Assembly: GCA_015064355.1 (NCBI GenBank)
Contig: SVSJ01000022.1
Coordinates: forward strand, 1 to 42,388
From: Oscillospiraceae bacterium
Lineage (GTDB): Bacteria > Bacillota > Clostridia > Oscillospirales > CAG-272
DNA: 42,388 nt
Direction: 5' to 3'
The notes below the pieces were generated by a model. It was given only the letters and a program-made list of their open reading frames with translations, was not told the DNA's origin and searched no databases. Below, one piece after another: positions 14,570 through 23,675 of this stretch. Position 1 is the first letter of the stretch, and each line of letters starts with the position of its first letter. The position numbers were made by a program, and so were the translations under genes.

Positions 14570-16159
14570 ATGAAAATAGAAATATTTGACACCACTCTGC
14601 GCGATGGCGAGCAGGGCGCCGGTGTGGAATTTTCCGACCACGATAAGCTTCGCGTTATTCACGCCCTTGACGCTCTTGGCGTATCATATATTGAGGCAGG
14701 AATGATAACCGATGAGCGCAGCGCGGCCTTTTTCGATTCTCTCCGGGATATCAAGCTTGAAAATGCACGGCTGGCAGTATTCACACAAACCTGCAAGGCA
14801 GGAGAAAAGCCCGAAGACAACCGCCTGCTCACCCTTGCGGCAAATGCCCCCGTGCCCGTAGCAGTTATTTTCGGCAAAGCCTGGCTTTATCAGGTTACAG
14901 ACGTGCTTGGCACTACAGCCGATGAAAATCTCCGCATTATCCGCGACAGCATCAGATTCCTCCGCGCCGCAGGCAAAGAGGTTATCTTCGATGCAGAGCA
15001 TTTCTTTGACGGATACGCAGACTCCCCTGAATTTGCCATGTCCGTTATCCGCGCGGCATATTCCGCAGGTGCATCACGTGTGGTACTGTGCGATACAAAC
15101 GGCGGTATGCTACCCGACGTAGTAGGACTTATAACAAACGCAGTTTGCGAGAAATTCCAAAATATCGGCATCCATTGCCACAACGATATGGGTATGGCGG
15201 CGGCTTGTACAGTATCCGGCGTGCTTTCAGGCGCAACACAGGTTCACGCTACAGTTTCCGGTGTTGGCGAGCGTTGCGGTAATGCTAATATGAACACACT
15301 TATTCCCGTTCTTCAACTTAAGCTTGGCTTTGACTGCATCGGCGACAAGATATCAAACCTCACCCGTACTGCCAGAACGATCAACGAAGCAGCTAATCTC
15401 TCTTTCAACGAAAACGAGCCATTTGTCGGCGGTTACGCGTTCACTCATAAGGCGGGTACACATATTGACGGAGTGAGAAAAGCACCCAGATCATTTGAGC
15501 ACATCTCTCCCGCCACCGTAGGAAACGATCGAAATATCGTAGTCAGCGGTCTCAGCGGCCGCAGCGCGATCATCGACAAAATGGGCGCATATCTCTCCGA
15601 AACAGACGGTACCTTCTCAAAGGATGACCCGCGAGTTATCCGCGCATCCGAGCTGATAAAGGAGCGTGAAGCAGCAGGATACGATTACGAGGATGCCGGC
15701 GCATCCCTTGCGCTTGTTATCGACGAGGCCCTTGGCAGACGCCGTCACTTCTTCAAGCTTCTCAGTCTCAAGGTTATCGTTGATGAAAACGCATCAAAAT
15801 CCGACAAAACCGAAGACAAAAACTTCTTCACCGCATCTGCTGTGGTAAAGATCGCCGTTGACGACAAGGAATACCTCACCGCAGGCGAAGGAAACGGTCC
15901 CGTTAACGCAATCGACTCGGCTCTCCGCCGTGCGCTTATGCGGTTCTACCCGGCAATCGCCAATATGCATCTGACCGACTACCGAGTTCGTGTCCTTGAC
16001 TCAAACGCAACTGCATCAAATGTTCGCGTTTCCATTGAATCCACCGACGGCAAGTCTGTTTGGCGCACCATCGGAGTTTCCTCCGACGTTATCCACGCCA
16101 GCTGGCAGGCCCTTTGCGATTCTGTTGAATACATGCTCGGCAAGGAGCAGGCAAAATAA
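14570..16159 (+). CDS. cimA: Citramalate synthase family protein (probable CimA)
   Basis: A member of the DRE-TIM metallolyase family. The likely reaction is acetyl-CoA + pyruvate to (R)-citramalate, the threonine-independent entry to isoleucine. The TIM barrel occupies about 1-270, with FDTTLRDGEQGAG (5-17) holding the R/D/G substrate and metal residues, HCHNDMGMA and HATVSGVGERCGNANM. A linker with GTHIDGVRKAP and SGLSGRSAI follows, then a C-terminal LeuA-type allosteric domain (about 400-525), the place where isoleucine feedback would act. The 529-residue length fits CimA, not short LeuA. Substrate choice (citramalate versus isopropylmalate or homocitrate) cannot be settled here. AAGGAG lies 24 nt before the ATG, farther than usual, so translation may partly depend on the upstream gene. 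Confidence 0.78.
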   Translation: MKIEIFDTTLRDGEQGAGVEFSDHDKLRVIHALDALGVSYIEAGMITDERSAAFFDSLRDIKLENARLAVFTQTCKAGEKPEDNRLLTLAANAPVPVAVIFGKAWLYQVTDVLGTTADENLRIIRDSIRFLRAAGKEVIFDAEHFFDGYADSPEFAMSVIRAAYSAGASRVVLCDTNGGMLPDVVGLITNAVCEKFQNIGIHCHNDMGMAAACTVSGVLSGATQVHATVSGVGERCGNANMNTLIPVLQLKLGFDCIGDKISNLTRTARTINEAANLSFNENEPFVGGYAFTHKAGTHIDGVRKAPRSFEHISPATVGNDRNIVVSGLSGRSAIIDKMGAYLSETDGTFSKDDPRVIRASELIKEREAAGYDYEDAGASLALVIDEALGRRRHFFKLLSLKVIVDENASKSDKTEDKNFFTASAVVKIAVDDKEYLTAGEGNGPVNAIDSALRRALMRFYPAIANMHLTDYRVRVLDSNATASNVRVSIESTDGKSVWRTIGVSSDVIHASWQALCDSVEYMLGKEQAK

Positions 16160-16183
16160 TCCACCGAAAGGCTACATACAACA

Positions 16184-17239
16184 GTGAACACCGTAATTAT
16201 TCTCTTTGGCGGCCGCTCATCAGAGTACGAGGTCTCCCTTTCCTCTGCAACCGGTGCCTACAACAACATAGACAAAGAAAAATACAACGTTCTCCTCGTT
16301 GGAATCACCCGTGAGGGCAGATTCTATCTTTACGAGGACGACTCCACACTAATTGCTCAAGATAAGTGGACAGAGGGGAAAAAATATCCCTTGTCTGTTG
16401 ATCTCTCCGACGGTACTGTTTCCGTTGACCGCGATGGCAAGATCGAGCACATCAAGGTTGATGCTGTCCTTCCTATGATCCACGGCAAATTCTGCGAGGA
16501 CGGAACCCTCCAGGGGCTTTTCGCAGTTGCGGGAATTCCCGTTGTAGGCTGCGACTGTCAGTCCTCTGCAGTTTGCATGGACAAAGCCGTTACCAAGGCA
16601 ATCGTTGCAGCTGAAACCGGCGTACCTCAGGCAAAAGCAGTGGTTATCAAGACCGCTGATGCAAAAACCTCCTGTGACATCGCAAAGATCCGCCTGGAAT
16701 GTGAGGAAAAGCTTGGTTATCCCATGTTCGTCAAGCCCTCCCGTGCAGGCTCGTCAGTTGGTGTCAGCAAAGTGAAATCCGCCGAAACCTTTGAAAAAGC
16801 AGTAATCGCCGCTCTGACTGAAGACTCCAAGGTGCTTATTGAAGAGTGCATCATCGGCAGCGAAGTTGAGGTTGCTGTTCTTGAGGAAAACGGCCAGTAC
16901 ACCGTGGCGCACCCTGCTGAAATCGACAGCGGCTCTGCTGAATTCTACGACTACGAAACAAAGTACATCAGCGATGCATCTTCTTTCTACCTTCCCGCAC
17001 GTCTCCCCTTGGAGAAGCAGGATGAGGTTCGCGGATATGCTGAAGCAATATTCAAGGCACTCGACTGCAGCGGATTCTCCCGAGTGGATTTCTTCTATAC
17101 CCCCGACGGACGCTTCGTATTCAACGAGATCAACACCCTCCCGGGCTTTACTCCCATCTCAATGTACCCGAAAATGATGGTGAACGAAGGAATCAGCTAC
17201 TCCGAGCTTCTTGACAGGCTCATCAAAACTGTGCTGTAA
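16184..17239 (+). CDS. ddl: D-alanine--D-alanine ligase
   Basis: This ATP-grasp enzyme joins two D-alanines for the peptidoglycan pentapeptide in the cytoplasm. The 351-residue protein has the N-terminal LFGGRSSEYEVSL (about 7-19), the VKPSRAGSSVGVSKV ATP-binding segment (about 184-198), the substrate/specificity region EFYDYETKY (about 250-258) and the terminal EINTLPGFT (about 323-331) metal and phosphate motif. The Tyr-containing specificity loop is of the ordinary D-Ala-D-Ala type, not the D-lactate (Van) type. The start is a GTG at 16184, with AAAGG about 14 nt upstream. It is the last gene of the DUF1385-prmC-cimA-ddl unit and is closed by a strong terminator. Confidence 0.93.
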   Translation: MNTVIILFGGRSSEYEVSLSSATGAYNNIDKEKYNVLLVGITREGRFYLYEDDSTLIAQDKWTEGKKYPLSVDLSDGTVSVDRDGKIEHIKVDAVLPMIHGKFCEDGTLQGLFAVAGIPVVGCDCQSSAVCMDKAVTKAIVAAETGVPQAKAVVIKTADAKTSCDIAKIRLECEEKLGYPMFVKPSRAGSSVGVSKVKSAETFEKAVIAALTEDSKVLIEECIIGSEVEVAVLEENGQYTVAHPAEIDSGSAEFYDYETKYISDASSFYLPARLPLEKQDEVRGYAEAIFKALDCSGFSRVDFFYTPDGRFVFNEINTLPGFTPISMYPKMMVNEGISYSELLDRLIKTVL

Positions 17240-17249
17240 ATAAAAAAAC

Positions 17250-17287
17250 AATCGGTAACTCAAACGCGAGTTGCCGATTTTTTTGTT
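17250..17287 (+). terminator. Intrinsic terminator of ddl
   Basis: AATCGGTAACTC (17250-17261) pairs with GAGTTGCCGATT (17268-17279), 12 bp with one G-U, followed by TTTTT. A-rich sequence on the other side may let it serve dinB as well. Confidence 0.9.
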
Positions 17288-17293
17288 TGACTA

Positions 17294-18628
17294 TCAATAA
17301 CAGCCTTTGCGTTTCATTACATCTCCGCCGTATTTCATCTCAAGCTCTGCGGAAAATCCTATTCGCTGTGACACAAGCTTTGTCTGGGCAAAGTGAGAGC
17401 CGCTTGCAATAGCGTACTCACCGTATCGCTGGCGGAGAGAGTCAACAGCCGACTCCAGGGCAAGGATATTCCCCTCCCAACGGGTGTCGCGGAACATATC
17501 AACCTGCTCAGGGGAGCCTGCGTTATCCAGGTAAATTGCACGTACAGAAACACTGCGGATATCGTTTCGCCAGACGTGCTTCTTGCGAAACACCTCGATA
17601 GCACCACGGCGTATCTCACGGGTAAGCTGTGTGCTGAATTTGAATTTCATTTGATATTCTCTGACAGATAGGTCATTTTCGCGGATCCCAACAGCAACGC
17701 CACCGCATCTGAGCCCCTCTCGCCGCAGCTTTGTGCCGATCTCCTCCACAAGCTCACCGATAAGGTCACACACCTCTGCGTCACTTGTAAGGTCAGCCGT
17801 GGTCGTAGTGCCGTGGCCAATGGATTTCACAGGGCAATGTTCCTCCATATCCATTACCGGGGAATTTTCAAGCCCGTTTGCATATGCCCAAAGCATAACC
17901 CCCACCTTGCCGAGATATGACTGCATGAGATTCCTCGGACATCTGGCTATGTCACCGATAGTGGAGATTCCCCTCTGCGACAGCTTGTGGGCGGTTTTTC
18001 TCCCCACGCCCAGCATTTCTCCGGCAGGCAGGTCCCATATCTTTTCTCTGAAATTCTCCCGCTCGATCACCGTCACCGCATCAGGCTTTTTCATGTCCGA
18101 TCCAAGCTTGGCAAATATTTTATTAAAGGACACCCCAACCGAAATGGTAAGTCCCGTTTCTCGTTTTACTGTTTCGCGGATCTGATTAGCGATCTCCTCT
18201 CCGCTGCCGAAAAGGTACTGGCTTCCCGTCACGTCAAGATAGCACTCGTCGATTCCCAAGACCTCGATCTTGTCTGTGTATCTCTCGTAGATCCGGCGCA
18301 CGTCCAGGGAATATTTGCTGTATTTCTCGTAATGCGGACGGAGCACTACAAGATCGGGGCATTTTCCGCGAGCCTGCCAAAGTGCCTCCCCTGTGCTGAC
18401 TCCAAACGCTTTTGCTATATAATTTTTCGCAAGCACGATCCCGTGTCTCTCCTCAACCGAGCCGCCAACAGCCACGGGGCGGTCACGAAGCTCCGGATGT
18501 TCAAGCAGCTCAACCGACGCAAAATAATTATTGAGATCGCAGTGGAGTATCACGGGAGACTTTGACCGTTTTATGGACGTAGACATCGAATACGTCTGCG
18601 GCATTTTGAAAAAGGGCGCGTGTGCCAC
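17294..18628 (-). CDS. dinB: Y-family DNA polymerase IV
   Basis: An error-prone translesion polymerase. In the 444-residue protein, palm motif I HCDLNNYFASVE lies near residues 29-40. The catalytic motif GIDECYLDVTGS lies near 125-136, carrying the Asp-Glu metal ligands. The helix-hairpin-helix region RKTAHKLSQRGISTIGDIAR follows, and the little-finger domain covers the last 180 residues. The GTG at 18628 is preferred because GGAGG sits 8 nt upstream; the ATG at 18586 has no binding site but would begin nearer the conserved part. A consensus promoter with a LexA box just downstream of the -10 shows SOS control. The protein is somewhat longer than E. coli Pol IV owing to the N-terminal leader and a longer C-terminus. 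No clear C-terminal clamp-binding QxxLF motif was seen. Confidence 0.9.
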   Translation of the reverse strand: MAHAPFFKMPQTYSMSTSIKRSKSPVILHCDLNNYFASVELLEHPELRDRPVAVGGSVEERHGIVLAKNYIAKAFGVSTGEALWQARGKCPDLVVLRPHYEKYSKYSLDVRRIYERYTDKIEVLGIDECYLDVTGSQYLFGSGEEIANQIRETVKRETGLTISVGVSFNKIFAKLGSDMKKPDAVTVIERENFREKIWDLPAGEMLGVGRKTAHKLSQRGISTIGDIARCPRNLMQSYLGKVGVMLWAYANGLENSPVMDMEEHCPVKSIGHGTTTTADLTSDAEVCDLIGELVEEIGTKLRREGLRCGGVAVGIRENDLSVREYQMKFKFSTQLTREIRRGAIEVFRKKHVWRNDIRSVSVRAIYLDNAGSPEQVDMFRDTRWEGNILALESAVDSLRQRYGEYAIASGSHFAQTKLVSQRIGFSAELEMKYGGDVMKRKGCY

Positions 18629-18656
18629 TATCCCCACCTCCGTTTTTATCCCTTCT

Positions 18657-18668
18657 GAACATTTGTTC
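18657..18668 (-). promoter_or_regulatory. LexA (SOS) box of dinB
   Basis: GAAC-ATTT-GTTC is a perfect dyad of the Gram-positive LexA/DinR operator (GAAC-N4-GTTC). It lies about +7 to +18 relative to the predicted start, where bound repressor would block transcription. Confidence 0.85.
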
Positions 18669-18681
18669 TTGTTGTGTTTAT

Positions 18682-18710
18682 ATTATACACGGATTTTCCT
18701 GGGTTGTCAA
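18682..18710 (-). promoter_or_regulatory. dinB promoter
   Basis: Perfect TTGACA (18705-18710) and TATAAT (18682-18687) with a 17-bp spacer. The strength of the promoter fits a gene kept silent by a repressor. Confidence 0.85.
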
Positions 18711-18763
18711 TAGTAAAAGGTGGAAAACAGGCCAAAAACCGAAATTTTGTTCGTTTTTCGATT

Positions 18764-18797
18764 AACAAAAAAGCTGTGCTCCGAAGAGTACAGCTTG
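18764..18797 (-). terminator. Intrinsic terminator of the Gld-type ABC operon
   Basis: On the minus strand AAGCTGTACTC-TTCG-GAGCACAGCTT (one mismatch) is followed by TTTTGTT, 13 bp after the DUF4340 stop. Confidence 0.88.
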
Positions 18798-18809
18798 ATT
18801 TGTTTTTAT

Positions 18810-20366
18810 TTAATTCTTGCCGTAGCCGTCGATGTCCTCACCGCCAAGAACTCTCGGCAGGTCGTTGATAACCTTTTCAACCAAGTCGTTGGTTGTGTAG
18901 AACTCGCCCTCTCCGTCTACAACCACAAACACCTTGCCTCCACTTATGTGACCGGTGGATGCTTCGTAGTGCTGATAGAACTCGTACTTAACCGTCTCGC
19001 CGTTTGCCTTGTCAATAGTCATAGTGAGGATCAGCTTTGACTTGTCAGCAACCAGAGCGTTTTTGTCTTCCTCCGACAGGCTTGTGTACTGCTGATTTGT
19101 AATGTTCAACAGAGACAGGTAGAACTGACGGAAGTTGGTAACAGAAGAGTTGGGAATGTGAGTTCCGGATACGGTTTCGGTAACGTCAAGGATCGTTTTG
19201 TCCTCTTCGTTTGAATCATGCTTCAGAACGAACTCTGCGTTTACGCCGTGCTTTTCGCTGTAAAGCTTGATCTTGTCTACCTCTGTAATGGAAAGGTAGA
19301 AGGGTCTGGACTGGATCCAGGCAAACTTGTCGCTGCCCACCCAAGGCAGGCTGTCTTTCTGGATTTTGCAGATTATCTGGTATCCCGTAACGTTTGAAAC
19401 AGCGTAGAAACTACCGTCCGACTGCTGCTTTGAGAGATACAGCGCATAGTTTATGCCGCCAAATGTGAAGTGCACTCTGTATGCAGGATTGAGAAGCCCG
19501 TATTCCATGAGAGAGGCCTCGCCCTTTACCAGCGCCGCAACGTTACTGCCGGTGAGATCAACCATAGTGTACATGGCGTTGAGGTAAGTGTCGGTATTAA
19601 GGTCGTACAGAGTTTCCTTGGATTCGTGAATGGGGTACACCAGCGCAAGCTGAATAGTCTCCGCATCATCCGGGGAAATTCTGTCAACTGCAACGAAAGG
19701 CTCATCTCCGTGGTACAGTATGAAATTATCCGCAAGATAATAGTCTGTTTTGGTAAGTCCGAGAATCAGAACCGGGTCAATAATAGCTGTTACAGGATTA
19801 AGAATGGTATCCGCCAAGCTGGAGCCCACCATATAAACTGCATTTCTTCCCTCAAGGCGAACATAATATCCGCCGCCCGACAGAATCTGGTCGCCTACGT
19901 AAACCGTAACAGTTCTGCCGTCAAGGGTCGTAACTGTCCAGGATGCCTGGGGATCGTCAAGGCCGTATTCCGCATACTCCTCTTCGCTTATATCTCTGGC
20001 AACTCTGCGCTGTGCAACGGGAGTACCTGTAGTAACCACCAAACTTGCGAAAAGCTCCGGGTTGAACGTAAGGTTTGAATATCCTCTGAGCTGGAATGCG
20101 TCAGAAGAGTCACGGAAGATCTCAAACTTGCCGTAGCTGTTCTCCACTACGATACTCTGCATATTGGAGCGGGGGATCGATTCAAATATATAGAAATTGG
20201 TCAGCTTATCACTGATCTTAACCTCTCCCTCCATAAGCTCGAGTCCATTGCCCACGTCGTCGTTTTCCATAAGCATAGGACGTATAACAATGAAATACAA
20301 AGCAAGGAGAGCGACGAAAAGAGCGGCAAGCACAATGATAAGGGTTCTTTGCTTCTTTATTTTCAT
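18810..20366 (-). CDS. DUF4340 domain protein, ABC-operon partner
   Basis: A 518-residue protein with one N-terminal membrane segment (about 8-30, TLIIVLAALFVALLALYFIVI) and a large extracytoplasmic part containing DUF4340-type repeats (YGLDDPQASWTVTTLDGRTVTVYVGD near 130-155 and MEYGLLNPAYRVHFTFGGINYALYLS near 285-310). DUF4340 proteins are found beside GldG-like and ABC-2 genes; the molecular role is unknown. The start at 20366 has AGGAG 9 nt upstream and overlaps the gldG stop by 4 nt (ATGA), so the two are translationally coupled. It is the last gene of the ATPase-permease-GldG-DUF4340 operon. Confidence 0.82.
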   Translation of the reverse strand: MKIKKQRTLIIVLAALFVALLALYFIVIRPMLMENDDVGNGLELMEGEVKISDKLTNFYIFESIPRSNMQSIVVENSYGKFEIFRDSSDAFQLRGYSNLTFNPELFASLVVTTGTPVAQRRVARDISEEEYAEYGLDDPQASWTVTTLDGRTVTVYVGDQILSGGGYYVRLEGRNAVYMVGSSLADTILNPVTAIIDPVLILGLTKTDYYLADNFILYHGDEPFVAVDRISPDDAETIQLALVYPIHESKETLYDLNTDTYLNAMYTMVDLTGSNVAALVKGEASLMEYGLLNPAYRVHFTFGGINYALYLSKQQSDGSFYAVSNVTGYQIICKIQKDSLPWVGSDKFAWIQSRPFYLSITEVDKIKLYSEKHGVNAEFVLKHDSNEEDKTILDVTETVSGTHIPNSSVTNFRQFYLSLLNITNQQYTSLSEEDKNALVADKSKLILTMTIDKANGETVKYEFYQHYEASTGHISGGKVFVVVDGEGEFYTTNDLVEKVINDLPRVLGGEDIDGYGKN

Positions 20367-21853
20367 GAGTGCTTTCTCCTGATGAGAACTACAGCGCCAC
20401 ATATTGTGATAATAATGGGGATAATGAGAGTCATTGCGGCTGTCAGCTTCATTGCTTCTGCTGTGGTAATTGTAATGCTGCCTTTGTCAAAGGGCTTGTA
20501 ATTAAGAACAGCAAGGACTCTTTCTCTACCCGTTGCTTTCATGGTGGCGGCGATAATATCCTCGTTGGCAAATGCGCCGGAGTTGATGTATCCGTCACCG
20601 GCAAATGTGGGAGAGCCTACCGCCATAACGTAGGAGTAGTAGTACTCGTTGTCCACGATTCTGGATTCTCTCGCAACTGCAACAACGTTATAGGAGCCTG
20701 TTTCTTCCGGAACACCGTTGACTACAAGCTCGGAGGAGTCATAAGAAGTAAGAACGGGGGATACGATACGTGTACCGCCCAGAGTTTCCTTCAGTTCCCA
20801 CAGAATGTTAATGGGAGTTGCCTTGCGGATAAGGGTTTTTGGAGGAGTTGCAAGGGTGTTGAGGTCGGAGTAAATGGATCCGCCCATTGTATCGGGCACG
20901 TACTGTGCAACTATTGTATATCCGTCAACGGACATAGAGTTGCCGTAGTCGCGCACTGTGGTGTTAGCAGTAAACGCAATACCCCACTCCTCAAGAAGCT
21001 CGTTGAGATTTGTCAGGTTTCCAACGTATTCGGGATCACAGAACACGATAAGGCAGCCATAATTGTCAAGGAACTTGTCGATCTTTTCGATCTCGTTCTT
21101 TGCCTGGTCCTCTGCCTCGGCTCCGATGAAATCATACATAGGATTGTATATCACAAGGACACGGCAGTCTGCGGGAAGCTCATCCTTTGCAAGGTCAGCG
21201 GTCTGAACCTCGTATCCGTTCTCGGAGAATACCACGCCAAGGCTCACAGCGCCATCAAGAGATTCACCGTGCTGGGTTGTGAACACTACCTTGGGGCTGT
21301 CAGTCTGGGTTACCTGCATAATACCGGAAATAAGTCTCTTTTCACCGTTGTATGCCCAAGCGGTTGAAAGGTCTGTATTATCATCGCAGGTAAAGAACGC
21401 CGCAATACTGAAAACGCGGATCTCGCCGTTGCTTTCCACTATAACGGAATAAGGGTCAATAGCGGTAGCGGAGGTATTGTAAAACTCGTGGAAGAAGGAG
21501 GGATTTTTTACAACATCAACGCATTCAACATTAATGTTGGGGAATTCCTCCTGGAGCTGAATGGCTGTTGTATAAACGTATCTGGTATAGTCGGAATATA
21601 CACCTGTAAGAAGCACGTCAGGTTCGCTGGCGAAGTAGATATTTACCTCCTCGGTTATATCAGACATAACGTCCTTTGCTTCCTCGGAAAGGGAAAATAC
21701 CTGCTTTTCGGTCATATCAATGTACCACATATACTTTTCAGCAAGTGCGGTAAATATTACGTTGAAGATAATAACAAAGGCAACAAATGCAATGGTAAAC
21801 GCAGTAGCAAGTGAGCCGTACTTCAGCTTTTTACTGATAATGGAATTTCTCAT
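20363..21853 (-). CDS. GldG-like ABC transporter auxiliary protein
   Basis: A 496-residue membrane-anchored protein of the GldG/ABC-type uncharacterised transport family. It has an N-terminal membrane helix (about 16-40). The external domain begins YIDMTEKQVFSLSEEAKDVMSDITEEVNIYFASEP (about 44-78), typical of this family, and continues with a Rossmann-like region (VLVIYNPMYDFIGAE, CLIVFCDPEYVGNLTNLNELLEEWGI). A final membrane helix (about 467-487) is followed by Arg/Lys. In Bacteroidetes GldG works with GldA and GldF in gliding; in Firmicutes the substrate of such transporters is unknown. AAGGAGG lies 8 nt upstream of the ATG. It starts 12 bp after the permease stop. Confidence 0.82.
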   Translation of the reverse strand: MRNSIISKKLKYGSLATAFTIAFVAFVIIFNVIFTALAEKYMWYIDMTEKQVFSLSEEAKDVMSDITEEVNIYFASEPDVLLTGVYSDYTRYVYTTAIQLQEEFPNINVECVDVVKNPSFFHEFYNTSATAIDPYSVIVESNGEIRVFSIAAFFTCDDNTDLSTAWAYNGEKRLISGIMQVTQTDSPKVVFTTQHGESLDGAVSLGVVFSENGYEVQTADLAKDELPADCRVLVIYNPMYDFIGAEAEDQAKNEIEKIDKFLDNYGCLIVFCDPEYVGNLTNLNELLEEWGIAFTANTTVRDYGNSMSVDGYTIVAQYVPDTMGGSIYSDLNTLATPPKTLIRKATPINILWELKETLGGTRIVSPVLTSYDSSELVVNGVPEETGSYNVVAVARESRIVDNEYYYSYVMAVGSPTFAGDGYINSGAFANEDIIAATMKATGRERVLAVLNYKPFDKGSITITTAEAMKLTAAMTLIIPIIITICGAVVLIRRKHS

Positions 21854-21865
21854 TACAGCCCCTCC

Positions 21866-22570
21866 TTACGCATATCTTCTTCTCTCATAAATGCGTACGC
21901 TGAGGAACAGAAATACTGCAGTTATGGAGAGATAGTAAACAGTTGCGGATATGTCGAATATACCGAACATGAAATTGTTGTAACGGGAGTAAACGGATAT
22001 CCAGCTGAGGATATATCGAATGAAATAGGAGTCAATAAAGGAATTGAAGAGGGATACTCCCGCGAATACTGCGAGAATTCCCATTGTGCCGACACACGCG
22101 GTAACAGCACTTTCAGTCAGAGAAGACATGAAAAGTCCCACAGCAATAAAGCTCATGCCGATAAGGAGCATTGCGATAAGTCCGCCAACAGCCTTTCCTA
22201 CGTTGGGTTCACCGTATGCGAACATAGGCAAGTAGTAGAGGCAGCTCACAATGACAGAACCGCCGAACATAGTAAATGCTGCCAAGAACTTTGCCATAAC
22301 GATACCCACAATAGACACGGGAGCGGTCATAAGAAGCTGCTCTGTGCGAGTGCGTCTCTCTTCCGCAAAACTACGCATTGTAAGAATCGGGATAATAACA
22401 ATGTATCCGAATATCATTGTCTGGAAATAAGAGGCGATATCGGAGGTCATTGAATAGTAAGTAGACATACCGAATATAAATCCGGAGATTGCAAGAAATA
22501 CTGCAACAAACACAAATCCGAGAGGAGTGGTAAAGTATGTGCGCATTTCTTTTTTGTAAATTGCAAGCAT
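21866..22570 (-). CDS. ABC-2 type transporter permease (GldF-like)
   Basis: A 234-residue integral membrane protein with six predicted helices. It opens with the characteristic YKKEMRTYFTTPLGFVFVAVFLAISGFIFG. The loop after the second helix has PILTMRSFAEERRTRTEQLLMTAPVS (about 60-85), the conserved cytoplasmic coupling element of ABC-2 permeases such as GldF and NosY. The ATG overlaps the ATPase stop (TAATG), with AAGGAGG just upstream. Together with the ATPase it would form the core exporter, with GldG and DUF4340 as external partners. Confidence 0.85.
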   Translation of the reverse strand: MLAIYKKEMRTYFTTPLGFVFVAVFLAISGFIFGMSTYYSMTSDIASYFQTMIFGYIVIIPILTMRSFAEERRTRTEQLLMTAPVSIVGIVMAKFLAAFTMFGGSVIVSCLYYLPMFAYGEPNVGKAVGGLIAMLLIGMSFIAVGLFMSSLTESAVTACVGTMGILAVFAGVSLFNSFIDSYFIRYILSWISVYSRYNNFMFGIFDISATVYYLSITAVFLFLSVRIYERRRYA

Positions 22571-23520
22571 TACTTTCTTCCTCCTTCTTCGGTTTTATCC
22601 ATAATTCTGATGAATACTTCTTCAAGATTCATTTGAGCTACCTCAAGTCCGAGTATGGGTCTGCCCTCTTTGCTCATTGCGTAGAAAAGAGGCTTGCGGA
22701 TGTCAACACCGGGCTGGGACTCGATCAGATAAGTATAGCTGTCAAGCTCCCTCTCACCCGTGGCGTCCACTCTGGTCACACCGGCGATACTGCGGAGAGA
22801 TGCCATAACCTCTCTCTGAGGTCCGCAGATCTTTACCGTATAACGGCGATTGTCCTGCACCACCTGAGCGATGCTTTCGGTCTTTTCGTCAGCCACGATC
22901 TTTCCTTCGTTGATGATAATAATACGGTCGCAAACGGCCTGCACCTCGGAAAGTATGTGAGTTGAGAGAACAACGGTGTGAGTCTTGCCCAAGTTTCTGA
23001 TGAGGTTGCGGATCTCAATGATCTGCTTGGGGTCAAGGCCAACCGTAGGCTCGTCGAAAATGATGATTGGGGGATTTCCCACAAGGGCCTGGGCGATACC
23101 GACTCTCTGGCGGTAGCCTTTGGACAGGTTCTTGATAAGTCTGCCGCGGACATCGTCGATCTTTGTAACCTGGCGCACCTCTTCAAGATGCTTCTTGCGG
23201 TTAAGCTTGCAGCCCTTGATCTCGTAAACGAAATTCAGGTATTCGTCAACGGTCATATCAATATAAAGGGGCGGCTGCTCGGGCAAAAATCCGATAAGCT
23301 TCTTTGCTTCGTCGGGGTTTTCAAACACGTCAACTCCGCCAACACGCACTTCCCCAGAGGTAGAGGACAGGTATCCCGTGATAATATTCATAGCTGTGGA
23401 TTTTCCTGCGCCGTTTGGGCCCAGGAATCCAACAATTTCACCCTTGTTCACAGTAAAGCTGACGTCGTCAAGGGCGTATTTTGATCCGTAATTCTTGCAG
23501 AGATTTTTTATCTCAATCAT
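22570..23520 (-). CDS. ABC transporter ATP-binding protein (GldA-like)
   Basis: A 316-residue ATPase with Walker A GPNGAGKST (about 34-42), Q-loop GFLPEQPPLY (about 92-101), the degenerate signature LSKGYRQRVGIAQAL (about 134-148), Walker B IIFDEPTVGLDP (about 153-164) and the switch His in LSTHIL. The extra C-terminal 90 residues (after about 225) form the regulatory tail seen in GldA/CcmA-type ATPases. It is the first gene of the operon and has a good upstream promoter. GGAGG lies about 12 nt before the ATG, slightly far. Confidence 0.9.
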   Translation of the reverse strand: MIEIKNLCKNYGSKYALDDVSFTVNKGEIVGFLGPNGAGKSTAMNIITGYLSSTSGEVRVGGVDVFENPDEAKKLIGFLPEQPPLYIDMTVDEYLNFVYEIKGCKLNRKKHLEEVRQVTKIDDVRGRLIKNLSKGYRQRVGIAQALVGNPPIIIFDEPTVGLDPKQIIEIRNLIRNLGKTHTVVLSTHILSEVQAVCDRIIIINEGKIVADEKTESIAQVVQDNRRYTVKICGPQREVMASLRSIAGVTRVDATGERELDSYTYLIESQPGVDIRKPLFYAMSKEGRPILGLEVAQMNLEEVFIRIMDKTEEGGRK

Positions 23521-23569
23521 AAGAGCCGTTTATCCTCCGATCCGAATGGATAGATTTACATAGTTACTG

Positions 23570-23598
23570 ATTATACTATTATATCACGGATTTGTAAA
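23570..23598 (-). promoter_or_regulatory. Promoter of the Gld-type ABC operon
   Basis: -35 TTTACA (23593-23598), 17-bp spacer, perfect -10 TATAAT (23570-23575). A second TATAAT overlaps the spacer. The leader is about 40 nt. Confidence 0.65.
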
Positions 23599-23607
23599 TA
23601 AGTCTTG

Positions 23608-23634
23608 AACAAAAGAGGGCACGAGGCCCCCTTT
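23608..23634 (-). terminator. Intrinsic terminator of pgeF
   Basis: On the minus strand AAAGGGGGC pairs with GCCCTCTTT across CTCGT (one G-U), followed by TGTT. It separates pgeF from the ABC operon promoter. Confidence 0.75.
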
Positions 23635-23675
23635 GTGTGATTTTTTAGTGTTGTGATGCTGAAAACCGTTTTTCT

